This document shows, piece after piece, positions 1 through 10,007 of a DNA stretch of 64,000 bases. Under the pieces are notes generated by a model. The model was not told where the DNA came from. It ran no database searches and saw only the letters and a list, made by a program, of their open reading frames with translations. How positions within the stretch are numbered: the first letter of the stretch is position 1; every line of letters starts with the position of its first letter. The position numbers and the translations under genes are program-made. Source of the DNA: Gammaproteobacteria bacterium HGW-Gammaproteobacteria-2 (lineage in GTDB: Bacteria > Pseudomonadota > Gammaproteobacteria > Xanthomonadales > Xanthomonadaceae); NCBI GenBank assembly GCA_002840015.1, contig PGZE01000032.1, positions 1-64,000 on the forward strand. The letters are read 5' to 3'.

Positions 1-201
1 AAACACGCCCGCAACCGCTGTGATGGACACGCATTGACCAGCGCGCGGCGGATGGAGCCCCGTCCGCATGATCTTTACGGGGATTTTGCAAGAGCCTCTT
101 GTATCTACCACTTCTGGCTCGACAGGGTCGATAGCCGCACAACCGAACCCGCAGCCATGACCAACAACAGCACACAATCGACTGGCAGAAGGCCCGCATG
201 A
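1..201 (+). other. Unassigned open frame entering from the left edge
   Basis: One frame is open from the first base to a TGA at 199-201 that overlaps the hsdM start codon in an ATGA. This resembles the coupled junctions hsdM/hsdS and ATPase/hsdR farther along. The encoded tail matches no family I know. It may be the 3' end of a gene upstream of hsdM or simply non-coding leader. A second ATGACCAACAACAGCA at 157 precedes the identical hsdM start at 198. Confidence 0.2.
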
Positions 202-1776
202 CCAACAACAGCAAAGAAACCGAACGCGCCGAGCTGCACAAGACCATCTGGCGCATCGCCAACGATCTGCGCGGCAGCGTGGACGGCTGGGATTTCAAAA
301 CCTACGTGCTCGGCATGCTGTTCTACCGTTTCATCTCGGAGAACCTCACCGGCTACCTCAATGAGCAGGAGCGCCGCGCCGGCAACCCCGATTTCGACTA
401 CGCCAAACTCAGCGACGCCGATGCCGAATTCGGCCGCGCCGAGACGGTGCAGGAAAAGGGCTTCTACATCCTGCCCTCGGAGCTGTTCGCCAACGTGCGC
501 CGCAACGCCCGGCAGGATGCCAACCTCAACGAGACCCTGAGCCGCATCTTTGTCGATATCGAGGCCTCCGCCAAGGGCAGCGACAGCGAAGACGACCTCA
601 AGGGCCTGTTCGACGACCTGGATGTCAACGCCAGCAAGCTCGGCCCCACCGTGGCCAGGCGCAACGAAAAACTGGTCAAGCTGCTCGATGCCATCGGTGA
701 CCTGCCGCTCTCCAACGGCGCCGGCAGCTTCTCGCGCAACAACATCGATCTGTTCGGCGACGCCTACGAATACCTGATGCAGATGTACGCCTCCACCGCC
801 GGAAGTCCGGCGGCGAGTTCTACACCCCGCAGGAAGTCTCCGAACTGCTGGCCCGCCTCACCGTGGTGGGCAAATCGGAAGTGAACAAGGTCTACGACCC
901 GGCATGCGGCTCCGGCTCGCTGCTGCTGAAATTCGCCAAGGTGCTGGGGCCGGACAAGGTGCGCCAGGGCTTCTACGGCCAGGAGGTGAACCTCACCACC
1001 TACAACCTGTGCCGCATCAACATGTTCCTGCACGACATCAACTACGAGAAGTTCGACATCGCCCACGGCGACACCCTCACCGACCCGCACCATTGGGACG
1101 ACGAGCCCTTCGAGGCCATCGTCTCCAATCCACCCTATTCGATCAGATGGGACGGCGACGCCAACCCGTTGCTGATCAACGACCCGCGCTTTGCTCCGGC
1201 CGGCGTGCTGGCGCCCAAGAGCAAGGCCGATCTGGCCTTCACCCTGCACATCCTCAGTTGGCTGGCGGTCAACGGCACCGCCGCCATCGTCGAGTTCCCC
1301 GGCGTGCTCTATCGTGGCGGCGCAGAAGCCAAGATCCGCCAGTACCTGATCGACAACAACTACGTGGACGCGGTGATCCAGTTGCCGCCGGACCTGTTCT
1401 TTGGCACCACCATTGCCACCTGCATCGTGGTGCTGAAAAAATCCAAGCACGACAACGCCACCCTGTTTATCGACGCCAGCCAGGCATTCACCCGCAGCGG
1501 CAACAAGAACAAGCTCACCGCCGCCCACCAGCAGAAGATTCTCGACGCCTTCAGCGCCCGCCAGGACAGCGATTACTTCGCGCGACTGGTGGAAAACAGC
1601 GCCATTGCCGAGAACGGCTACAACATCGCCGTCTCCAGCTATGTGGAGCAGGAAGACACCCGCGAGGCGGTGGATATCCAGACGCTCAATGCCGAGATCG
1701 CGCAGATCGTGGCGCGGCAGGCGGCACTGCGCACCGCCATCGATGCCATCGTGGCGGATCTGGAAGGAGAGCGGGC

Positions 1777-1780
<4 letters not shown>
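198..1780 (+). pseudogene. hsdM: Type I restriction-modification methyltransferase subunit HsdM, frameshifted
   Basis: HsdM is the N6-adenine methyltransferase subunit that works with HsdS to protect host DNA. The HsdM N-terminal helical domain fills about the first 170 residues. The SAM motif DPACGSG starts near 898 and the catalytic NPPY motif lies at 1127-1138. The frame breaks near 802: the first part reads [11 protein letters not shown], while restoring one base between 802 and 803 gives the family sequence [21 protein letters not shown]. The repaired protein would be about 527 residues, normal for HsdM. The break sits in a GC-rich hairpin (GCCGGA/TCCGGC), so a sequencing or assembly error is a real alternative. 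The stop overlaps the hsdS start by 4 bases (ATGA), indicating translational coupling. As read, no active methyltransferase is made. Confidence 0.9.
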
Positions 1781-2478
<698 letters not shown>

Positions 2479-2491
2479 GATTGGAAGTTTC

Positions 2492-3052
2492 ATGCGCGGC
2501 ACTGGAATACAAAAATCTGACTTCACAGAAACCGGCGTGGGCTGTATCCACTACGGCCAGATTCACACGCACTACGGCACCTGGGCTGAAGAAACCCTGT
2601 CGTTCGTCAGCCCAGAATTTGCCGCGCGGTTGCGGAAGGCGCACACGGGCGATCTGGTCATTGCCACTACGAGCGAGGACGATGAAGCCGTGGCGAAGGC
2701 GGTTGCGTGGCTGGGTGACGAGGATGTGTCGGTGAGCACCGATGCCTACATCTTCCGGCACACGCTCAACCCGAAATATGTTTCCTATTTCTTCCAGACA
2801 GAGCAATTCCAACAACAGAAGAAGCCGCACATCACCGGAACCAAAGTGCGCCGCATTTCTGGCTACAGTCTTGCGAAGATTCGAATTCCAGTGCCGTCAG
2901 TCGAAGAACAAGATCGCATCGTTGCCATCCTCGACCAGTTCGATGCGCTGGTGAATGACCTCACGTCGGGGTTGCCGGCGGAGATTGCGGCGCGGCGCAA
3001 GCAGTATGCGTATTACCGCGACCGGCTGCTGAGCTTCCGCGAGGCGGCCTGA
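2492..3052 (+). CDS. hsdS: HsdS C-terminal half (second target-recognition domain), out of frame with the first half
   Basis: This 186-residue frame holds the second recognition domain and the C-terminal conserved repeat (LDQFDALVNDL followed by RRKQYAYYRDRLLSF). The latter mirrors the central repeat of the first half, as expected for HsdS. The family sequence begins before the ATG: the frame reads LGEIGSF immediately upstream, so this is the continuation of hsdS rather than a separate gene. GGAAG lies 4 bases before ATG 2492, only 13 bases after the upstream stop, so ribosomes could restart here and make a separate half-subunit. Whether that happens cannot be told from sequence. Confidence 0.85.
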   Translation: MRGTGIQKSDFTETGVGCIHYGQIHTHYGTWAEETLSFVSPEFAARLRKAHTGDLVIATTSEDDEAVAKAVAWLGDEDVSVSTDAYIFRHTLNPKYVSYFFQTEQFQQQKKPHITGTKVRRISGYSLAKIRIPVPSVEEQDRIVAILDQFDALVNDLTSGLPAEIAARRKQYAYYRDRLLSFREAA

Positions 3053-3078
3053 TGACTGCCCTGGGGATGTGCATTTGA

Positions 3079-3110
3079 TTTTACTCAATACATTGAGTAA
3101 AAATACTCAA
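3079..3110. promoter_or_regulatory. Palindromic operator candidate before the DUF4143 ATPase gene
   Basis: A perfect 10-bp inverted repeat (TTTTACTCAA, spacer TACA, TTGAGTAAAA) at 3079-3102 is followed by a third half-site, TACTCAA, at 3104-3110. It ends one base before the ATG at 3112. It is AT-rich against GC-rich surroundings. This placement suggests a repressor or self-regulator binding over the start region. No regulator is identified in the window. Confidence 0.6.
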
Positions 3111-3111
3111 C

Positions 3112-4320
3112 ATGAAAAGTAAAGCGGAAAGCCCCTACCAGCGCCCCGAGGCCGCCACCCTGGCGGCCCGGCTGGCGGAGCCGCGCCGTTTCATGCAAGT
3201 GGTGGCCGGCCCCCGCCAGGTGGGCAAGACCACGCTGGTGCAGCAGGTGATCGACACCCTGCCGCTGCCGGTACGCCAGGCCAGCGCCGACGAGCCGGGG
3301 CTGCGCAGCACGGACTGGATAGCCCAGCAATGGCAGGCCGCCCGGCTGGCCATCGAAGGCGCGGGCGGCGCCGTGCTGGTGCTCGACGAAATCCAGAAAA
3401 TCCCCGGCTGGTCGGAAACCGTCAAACGCCTCTGGGATGAAGACTCCCGCAAAAAATGCCCGCTGCAGGTGGTGCTGCTCGGTTCCGCTCCCCTGCTGAT
3501 CGCCCAGGGGCTGACCGAAAGCCTGGCCGGGCGCTTCGAGGTGATCCCCCTGTCGCACTGGTCATTCCCGGAAATGCAGGCCGCCTTCGGCTGGTCGCTG
3601 GAGCAATACCTGTATTACGGCGGCTACCCCGGTGCTGCGCCGTTGATCGGCGATCCGCAACGCTGGATGCGCTATGTGGCCGACAGCCTGATCGAAACCT
3701 CGATCGCCCGCGATGTGCTGTTGCTGACCCGGGTCGACAAGCCGGCCCTGCTGCGCCGCATGTTCGAGCTGGCCTGCCGCTATTCCGGGCAGGTGCTCTC
3801 GTACACCAAGATGCTCGGCCAGTTGCAGGATGCCGGCAACACCACCACGCTGGCGCATTATCTGGAGCTGCTGGCTGGCGCCGGCATGGTCTGCGGCCTG
3901 CCCAAGTACGCCGGCGACGTGGCGCGCAGCCGCGCCTCCAGCCCCAAATTGCAGGTACTGAACACGGCCCTGATGACGGTGAGCTGTGGCCTCACCCCGG
4001 AAGAGGCCCGCAGCGACCGCGAATTCATGGGGCGGCTGGTGGAATCCGCCGTGGGCGCCCACCTGGCCAATGCCGCGCAGCGCAGTGAGTGCCGCCTGCA
4101 TTACTGGCGCGAGCGCAATCACGAGGTGGATTTTGTGGTGCAGGCCGGCCGCCGCCTGACGGCCATCGAGGTGAAAAGCGGTCGCGCACCGCAATCGCAT
4201 TCCGGCACCGCGGCCTTCGCCGAGGCCTTCAAGCCGCAGCGCACGCTGCTGGTGGGCGGCGATGGCATACCACTGCAAGACTTCCTGACCCTGCCGGTCA
4301 GCCATTGGGTAAGCGCATGA
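3112..4320 (+). CDS. AAA-family ATPase with C-terminal DUF4143 domain
   Basis: This 402-residue cytoplasmic ATPase belongs to the AAA_14/DUF4143 group. The P-loop GPRQVGKTT lies near residues 33-41 and the Walker B VLVLDE near 88-93. The C-terminal part has the DUF4143 pattern, including NHEVDFVV and AIEVKSG near residues 343-365, which resembles a nuclease-fold core. The biochemical role of the family is not settled. It is wedged between hsdS and hsdR and its stop overlaps the hsdR start (ATGA), so it is translated together with HsdR. The palindrome just upstream suggests its own promoter and control. It is probably an accessory or independent cargo gene of the island rather than a core restriction component. 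Confidence 0.85.
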   Translation: MKSKAESPYQRPEAATLAARLAEPRRFMQVVAGPRQVGKTTLVQQVIDTLPLPVRQASADEPGLRSTDWIAQQWQAARLAIEGAGGAVLVLDEIQKIPGWSETVKRLWDEDSRKKCPLQVVLLGSAPLLIAQGLTESLAGRFEVIPLSHWSFPEMQAAFGWSLEQYLYYGGYPGAAPLIGDPQRWMRYVADSLIETSIARDVLLLTRVDKPALLRRMFELACRYSGQVLSYTKMLGQLQDAGNTTTLAHYLELLAGAGMVCGLPKYAGDVARSRASSPKLQVLNTALMTVSCGLTPEEARSDREFMGRLVESAVGAHLANAAQRSECRLHYWRERNHEVDFVVQAGRRLTAIEVKSGRAPQSHSGTAAFAEAFKPQRTLLVGGDGIPLQDFLTLPVSHWVSA

Positions 4321-7300
4321 GCGACGATCTCAAACCCAGCCGCTACGAGACGATCGCGCTGTCCAACGAGAGCACGGTGGTGGCCGAGTTCGTGCCCGAG
4401 CCGGGCGTGCGCGAGGCGGGCTACCAGAGCGAGGCGGCGCTGGAGCGCGACTTTATCGCCCAGTTGCAGAAGCAGGCCTACGACTACCTGCCGCTCACCT
4501 CGGAAGCCGCGCTGATCGCCAATCTGCGCGCGCAACTGGAGGCGCTGAACAAGGTCGCGTTTTCCGATGCCGAGTGGCAGCGTTTTTTCAGCCATTGCAT
4601 TGCCGGCGCCAATGACGGCATCGTCGAGAAAACCGCGCGCATCCAGGAAGACCATGTGCAGTTGCTCAAGCGCGACGACGGCAGCACCAAGAACATTTAC
4701 CTGATCGACAAGCAGAACATCCACAACAACCGCTTGCAGGTGATCAACCAGTACGAGGCACAAGGCGCCCGCAGCACCCGTTTCGATGTGACCATCCTGG
4801 TCAATGGTCTGCCCATGGTGCATGTGGAGCTCAAGCGCCGGGGCGTGGACATCCGCGAGGCCTTCAACCAGATCAATCGCTACCAGCGCGACAGCTTTTG
4901 GGCAGGCAGTGGCCTGTTCGAGTATGTGCAGCTGTTCGTGATCAGCAACGGCACCCTGACCAAGTACTACAGCAACACGGTGCGCGACGGCCACCTGGCC
5001 GAGCAGCGCAGTAAACGCAGCAGGAGCAAGACCTCCAACAGCTTCGCCTTCACCAGTTGGTGGGCCGATGCCAAAAACCGGGCCATCACCGAACTGGACG
5101 GCTTCACCCGAACCTTTTTCGCCAAGCACGCGCTGCTGAATGTGCTCACCCGCTACTGCGTGTTCGATGTGGACCGCAAGCTGCTGGTGATGCGCCCTTA
5201 CCAGATCGTCGCCGCCGAGCAGATCCTGCAGCGCATCGCCACCGGCACCAATCACCGGCAACTGGGCAAACGGGAGGCGGGCGGCTACATCTGGCACACC
5301 ACCGGCAGCGGCAAGACGTTGACCAGCTTCAAGGCGGCGCAACTGGCACGCGGCCTGCCGGAAATCGACAAGGTGCTGTTTGTGGTGGACCGCAAGGATC
5401 TGGACTACCAGACCATGCGCGAATACGAACGCTTCGAGAAGGGCGCGGCCAACTCCAATACCTCCACCGCCGTGCTGCAAAAGCAGTTGGAAGACCCGAA
5501 CGCCCGCATCATCATCACCACCATCCAGAAGCTCAGCCGTTTCGTGGCGGGCAACAAGAAACACCCGGTCTATGACCAGCATGTGGTGGTGATTTTCGAC
5601 GAGTGCCACCGCAGCCAGTTCGGCGACATGCACAGCGAAATCACCCGGGTGTTCAAGCGCTATCACCTTTTTGGCTTTACCGGCACGCCGATCTTTGCCG
5701 AGAACTCAGGAACAGGTGGCAACCCGCTGCGCCGCACCACAGCGCAGGCCTTTGGCGACAAGCTGCACACCTACACCATTGTCGATGCCATCAACGACAA
5801 GAACGTGCTGCCGTTTCGCATCGACTACATCAATACCATCAAGCAGTCCGATCACATCAAGGACAAGCAGGTAAGCGCCATCGACACCGAGCGGGCACTG
5901 CTGGCGCCGGAACGCATCAGCCAGATCGTCGGCTACATCCGCGAGCATTTCGACCAGAAGACCAAGCGCGCCGCCACTTACAAGATGCACGGCAAACGGC
6001 TGGCCGGTTTCAATTCGCTGTTTGCCACCGCCAGCATCGATGCCGCCAAGCGCTACTACGCCGAGTTCAGCGCGCAGCAACGGGACCTGCCCGAGGCGCA
6101 GCGCCTGAAGATCGGCCTGATCTACAGCTTTGCCGCCAATGAGGACGATCCCGATGGACTGCTCGGCGAGGAGGAGTTCGAGACCGGGGCGCTGGACCAA
6201 AGTTCGCGTGATTTTCTGGAGGCGGCAATCAGGGACTACAACACGCTGTTCTCGACCTCCTTCGACACCTCCGCCGACAAGTTCCAGAACTACTACAAGG
6301 ATCTGTCGCAGCGACTGAAGACCCGCGAGCTGGATCTGGTGATTGTGGTCAACATGTTCCTCACCGGCTTCGACGCCACCACCCTGAATACCCTGTGGGT
6401 GGACAAGAACCTCAAGGCCCATGGCCTTATCCAGGCCTATTCGCGTACCAACCGCATCCTCAATTCGGTCAAGACCTACGGCAATATCGTCTCCTTCCGC
6501 AATCTGGACGACGCCACCAACGACGCCCTGGCCCTGTTCGGCAACACGGATACCAAGGGCATCGTGCTGCTGAAACCCTACGCCGAGTATTACGCCGAAT
6601 ACCAGGGCAAGATTGCTGAGTTGCAGGCGCTGTTCCCGCTGGGCGCTGCGATCACCGGCGAAGCGGCGCAGAAGGCGTTCATCAAGCTGTTCGGCGCCAT
6701 CCTGCGCCTGAAGAACATCCTCACCGCCTTCGACGACTTTGCCGACAATGAAATCCTTAGCCTACGCGACTTTCAGGATTACCAGAGCCTCTACCTGAAC
6801 CTCTACGCCGAATTCCGCAACGCCAACGCGGTCGAGAAGGAAAGCATCAACGACGACGTGGTGTTCGAGATCGAGCTGATCAAGCAGATCGAAATCAACG
6901 TCGATTACATCCTGATGCTGGTGGAGCAATACCTGAAGAAGAAGGGCAGCGGCGAGGACAAGGAGATCCGCGCCAACATCGAGCGCGCCATCAACGCCAG
7001 CCCTTCCTTGCGCAACAAGAAGGACCTCATCGAGCAGTTCGTGGACACCGTGTCCACCAAGGGCAAGGTGGACGCCCAGTGGCAGGCCTTCATGGCCGCG
7101 AAAAAGACCGAGGAGCTGGAGCGCATCATCGCCGAGGAAAACCTCAACGCCGAGGCCACCCGCGCCTTTGTCGACAATGCCTTCCGCGATGGCGCCATCC
7201 CTACCGCTGGCACCGCCATCACCAAGGTATTGCCGCCGGTGTCACGTTTCTCGAAGGACAACGGCCACGGACGCAAGAAGCAGACGGTGCTGGACAAGCT

Positions 7301-7337
7301 GGCCGCCTTCTTCGAGCGGTATTTCGGGTTGGTGTGA
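4317..7337 (+). CDS. hsdR: Type I restriction endonuclease subunit HsdR
   Basis: HsdR is the DNA translocase and nuclease subunit. It is 1006 residues when started at the ATG that overlaps the ATPase stop. The N-terminal nuclease core has FDVTIL (near 155-160) and VELKRR (near 169-174), the PD-(D/E)XK pattern. The SF2 helicase motor follows, with P-loop TTGSGKT near 326, DECH near 427 and GFTGTP near 452, then the C-terminal helical region that docks on the methyltransferase. The frame is intact. HsdR normally needs the HsdM2-HsdS complex to cut, so with hsdM and hsdS broken as read it is probably silent. Confidence 0.95.
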   Translation: MSDDLKPSRYETIALSNESTVVAEFVPEPGVREAGYQSEAALERDFIAQLQKQAYDYLPLTSEAALIANLRAQLEALNKVAFSDAEWQRFFSHCIAGANDGIVEKTARIQEDHVQLLKRDDGSTKNIYLIDKQNIHNNRLQVINQYEAQGARSTRFDVTILVNGLPMVHVELKRRGVDIREAFNQINRYQRDSFWAGSGLFEYVQLFVISNGTLTKYYSNTVRDGHLAEQRSKRSRSKTSNSFAFTSWWADAKNRAITELDGFTRTFFAKHALLNVLTRYCVFDVDRKLLVMRPYQIVAAEQILQRIATGTNHRQLGKREAGGYIWHTTGSGKTLTSFKAAQLARGLPEIDKVLFVVDRKDLDYQTMREYERFEKGAANSNTSTAVLQKQLEDPNARIIITTIQKLSRFVAGNKKHPVYDQHVVVIFDECHRSQFGDMHSEITRVFKRYHLFGFTGTPIFAENSGTGGNPLRRTTAQAFGDKLHTYTIVDAINDKNVLPFRIDYINTIKQSDHIKDKQVSAIDTERALLAPERISQIVGYIREHFDQKTKRAATYKMHGKRLAGFNSLFATASIDAAKRYYAEFSAQQRDLPEAQRLKIGLIYSFAANEDDPDGLLGEEEFETGALDQSSRDFLEAAIRDYNTLFSTSFDTSADKFQNYYKDLSQRLKTRELDLVIVVNMFLTGFDATTLNTLWVDKNLKAHGLIQAYSRTNRILNSVKTYGNIVSFRNLDDATNDALALFGNTDTKGIVLLKPYAEYYAEYQGKIAELQALFPLGAAITGEAAQKAFIKLFGAILRLKNILTAFDDFADNEILSLRDFQDYQSLYLNLYAEFRNANAVEKESINDDVVFEIELIKQIEINVDYILMLVEQYLKKKGSGEDKEIRANIERAINASPSLRNKKDLIEQFVDTVSTKGKVDAQWQAFMAAKKTEELERIIAEENLNAEATRAFVDNAFRDGAIPTAGTAITKVLPPVSRFSKDNGHGRKKQTVLDKLAAFFERYFGLV

Positions 7338-7365
7338 GCGCGATGACGATGAGGGACGGGCATCC

Positions 7366-8438
7366 ATGAGCAAGAAGAAACCACCGCAACTTCCCAAGAA
7401 CAAGGAGGTGTCCCTGGTCCGCTCCTCGGCAGCCGAGTACCTGACCTTTGTGGCGGCCACCGGTGGCGGAGGCGTTGAGGCCGTCTATGCCGACGAGAGC
7501 ATCTGGCTGACCCAGAAGATGATGGGGGTGCTCTACGACGTGGAGACCCACACCATCAATTACCACTTGAAAAAAGTGTTTGCCGACAGTGAGTTGGAAG
7601 AAGGTTCAGTTATTCGAAAATTTCGAATAACTGCCGCCGATGGCAAGAGCTACCAAACCCAGCATTACAACCTGGCTGCCATCATCGCCGTGGGCTACAA
7701 GGTCAACTCCGAGCGCGCGGTGCAGTTCCGCAAGTGGGCCACCGGCATCATCGAGCAGTTCACCATCAAGGCCTACGTGATGGACGATGAGCGCATCAAG
7801 GCCGGCGGCTCCATCCTCACCGAGCAGTATTTCGAAGAGCAGTTGCAGCGCATCCGCGAGATTCGCCTCTCGGAGCGCAAGTTCTATCAGAAGATCACCG
7901 ACATCTACGCCACGGCGATCGACTACGACGTGACGGCGCAGGCCACCAAACGCTTTTTCGCCACGGTGCAGAACAAGCTGCATTGGGCGCCATTCACGGC
8001 CAGACCGCAGCCGAGGTCATCATCCAGCGTGCAGATGCTGGCAAAGACCACATGGGGCTGACCACATGGAAAGACGCGCCCAGCGGCAAGATCCAGAAGT
8101 TCGATGTGGCGGTGGCCAAGAACTACCTCACGGAGCACGAAATGGCGCAACTCTCCCGCCTGGTCAACGCCTATCTGGATGTGGCCGAGGACATGGCACA
8201 GCGCAAGATCCCCATGACCATGCAGGATTGGGAAACGCGCCTGAACCGCTTCATCGAGGCCACTGACCGGGAAGTGTTGCAGGACGCAGGCAAGGTGACG
8301 GCGGAAATCGCCAAGGCGCACGCCGAAAGCGAATTCGAAAAGTATCGGATCGTGCAGGACCGGCTGTTCGAGAGCGACTTTGACCGGGTGCTCAAGCAGA
8401 TCGAGGCTGCCAGCCCACCAGACATCGATAAGGAATAG
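7366..8438 (+). pseudogene. rhuM: RhuM-like (virulence RhuM family) protein, frameshifted
   Basis: The first frame (7366-8061) has the RhuM signature: WLTQKMMGVLYDV, HYNLAAIIAVGYKVNS and FRKWAT. It ends its match at FATVQNKLHW. The conserved continuation AIHGQTAAEVI resumes in another frame at about 7989 and runs to 8438. The indel is at GGGCGCC around 7986-7990, either two extra bases or one missing. The repaired protein would be about 357 residues. RhuM was named from a Salmonella pathogenicity island, but family members are common next to type I restriction genes and their function is unknown. The gene follows hsdR by 28 bases and probably shares its transcript. Confidence 0.8.
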
Positions 8439-8443
8439 GCCCG

Positions 8444-8992
8444 GTGACCACAAAGAAAAACGCGCCCGGTTGGAGCGACGTCAAAACCAAGCTTGCCGAC
8501 TTCGACCGTGCTGGCCTGATCGGTCTGGTGCAGGACCTGTACGCCGCCAGCAAGGACAACCAGGCGTTCCTGAACGCGCGCTTCGCGCTGGGCGGCGACG
8601 TGCTGAAGCCATACAAGGCCACGATAGACCGCTGGCTCTGGCCGGATGTGTTCAAGAATCTGGACACCTCGGTAGCCAAAGCCAAGAAAGCCATCTCAGA
8701 CTACAAGAAGGCCATCAGCCAGCCGGAGGGGCTGGCTGAACTCATGGTGTTCTACTGCGAGCGCGCAGCCGGCTTCAGCAATGATGTCGGCTTGCAGGAC
8801 GAGGGTTACTTTGACGCGTTGGTCCGGATGTTCGGGCAGGCGCTGAAGACCATCGATGGGCTACCTCAAGATTGCAAACCCGCATTGATGGCTCGGCTGG
8901 ATGCCGTGCGCCACATCAGCCACAACTTCGGCTATGGCGTCGGCGATGACATTGACGACCTCCTTGCAGAGTTCGGGTTTGATGGGCGATAG
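8444..8992 (+). CDS. Uncharacterised protein, DUF6155-like
   Basis: This 182-residue soluble helical protein has no signal peptide or membrane segment. The N-terminal part (KLADFDRAGLIGLVQDLY, residues 16-33) resembles the DUF6155 group, to which I assign it tentatively. The start is a GTG five bases after the rhuM stop, and its end overlaps the next gene by 11 bases, so it belongs to the same transcript. No catalytic motif is evident. Its position next to restriction genes and a TOTE primase fragment suggests defence-island cargo, which is inference from context only. Confidence 0.55.
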   Translation: MTTKKNAPGWSDVKTKLADFDRAGLIGLVQDLYAASKDNQAFLNARFALGGDVLKPYKATIDRWLWPDVFKNLDTSVAKAKKAISDYKKAISQPEGLAELMVFYCERAAGFSNDVGLQDEGYFDALVRMFGQALKTIDGLPQDCKPALMARLDAVRHISHNFGYGVGDDIDDLLAEFGFDGR

Positions 8993-9749
8993 CGATGAAC
9001 TGGCTGCCCTGCGGGCCGAGAACACGCGCCTGATCGCGTTGCTCGAATCGCACGGCATAGAGTGGCGTCCACCGTCAAAGCCAGCAGCACCGCCAGCGGA
9101 ACTGTCCAGGCTGTCCACTGAGGACAAGGTTGCGCTGTTTCGGTGGCTTTTCCGTGGTCGCACCGACGTCTACCCCGTCCGTTGGGAGAGCAAGACCTCG
9201 GGCAAGTCGGGCTACGCGCCGGCCTGTGCGAACGAGTGGCGCGCTGGCGTGTGCGAGAAGCCGCGCATCAAGTGCGGCGATTGCAGCAATCGCCTGCTCA
9301 TCCCGCTGTCGGACACGGTGGTCTACAACCATCTCGCCGGCGAGCATACGGTCGGCGTCTATCCGCTGATGGAGGACGACAGCTGCTACTTCCTGGCTGT
9401 CGATTTCGACGAGGCGGAATGGCGGGATGACGCGCGAGCGTTCATGCAGTCCTGCGACGAGCTCGGTGTGCCGGCCGCACTGGAAATTTCGCGCTCCGGG
9501 AAAGGCGCACACGCGTGGGTGTTCTTCGCTGGCCGTGTCTCGGCCCGTGATGCGCGGCGACTTGGGACGGCCATCATCAGCCATACCTGCACACGTACCG
9601 GGCAATGGGTTACCGGATCGCTGCTGAAGTGGGCGGTTCATGAACCGGTCTCCGCGACATTCCCAAGGCGTTTGCACGGGTCCGAATCGGCTGACCGGGG
9701 ATACAGTTCTGCGGTCAACCATCCGCCACAAAATGAAGGGCTCGGATGA
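8982..9749 (+). pseudogene. TOTE-type archaeo-eukaryotic primase domain, truncated
   Basis: The N-terminal part matches the primase module of TOTE conflict proteins. A Zn-binding stretch (CEKPRIKCGDC) comes first, then YNHLAGEHTVGVYPL, the metal-binding FLAVDFDE and the active-site segment SRSGKGAHAWVFF. The match continues to about HTCTRTGQ (near 9604) and then stops. The expected FPNQD and downstream SF2 helicase and nuclease modules, several hundred residues, are absent. The last 48 residues are unrelated sequence ending just after a terminator hairpin begins. The gene is therefore a 5' remnant cut by a deletion or insertion. ATG 8982, overlapping the preceding gene, is chosen because the family match (LRAENTRLIALLE) starts just after it. 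Confidence 0.75.
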
Positions 9750-9765
9750 CCTCCGGGCCCTTTTT
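9738..9765 (+). terminator. Rho-independent terminator closing the island
   Basis: The stem GGGCTCGG/CCGGGCCC (8 bp, one G-U pair) has a 7-base loop and is followed by TTTTT. It overlaps the end of the truncated primase frame and marks the 3' end of the plus-strand island transcript. Confidence 0.75.
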
Positions 9766-10007
9766 CTTGCCTGAAATCCCCGCGCCACGCGGGGTTCCGG
9801 CCATCGGTGCTGCGGGTGGTCATCCGGCGAAACGCTCGAAATTGGCCGCTTTCTCTGGCTGAGCCGTCTCTATTTTCCGTTTGGCTTGCGACTAGGCGCA
9901 GATGGTGGTTCATACAACGCAACAACTTGTGCTCGCCGGTTCGTTGTCAAACCGCCCCCGCTTTGCGTAGCCGGACGGTTTGCCGCTGGCGTTCCGCAGC
10001 CAGGCGA
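9766..10007. other. Gene-free junction between island and dabA
   Basis: No gene is supported here. The only structure is a 9-bp inverted repeat, AAACCGCCC (9949-9957) and GGACGGTTT (9973-9981), with one G-U pair. It could act as a weak terminator for the minus-strand dabA, but no T-run follows. No integrase or attachment-site duplication was found that would define the island edge. Confidence 0.4.

Noticed and set aside
9638-9925. Minus-strand frame at the island border, considered as an integrase or transposase remnant
   Set aside because: No catalytic motif or recognisable family segment could be found; kept only as gene-free junction.
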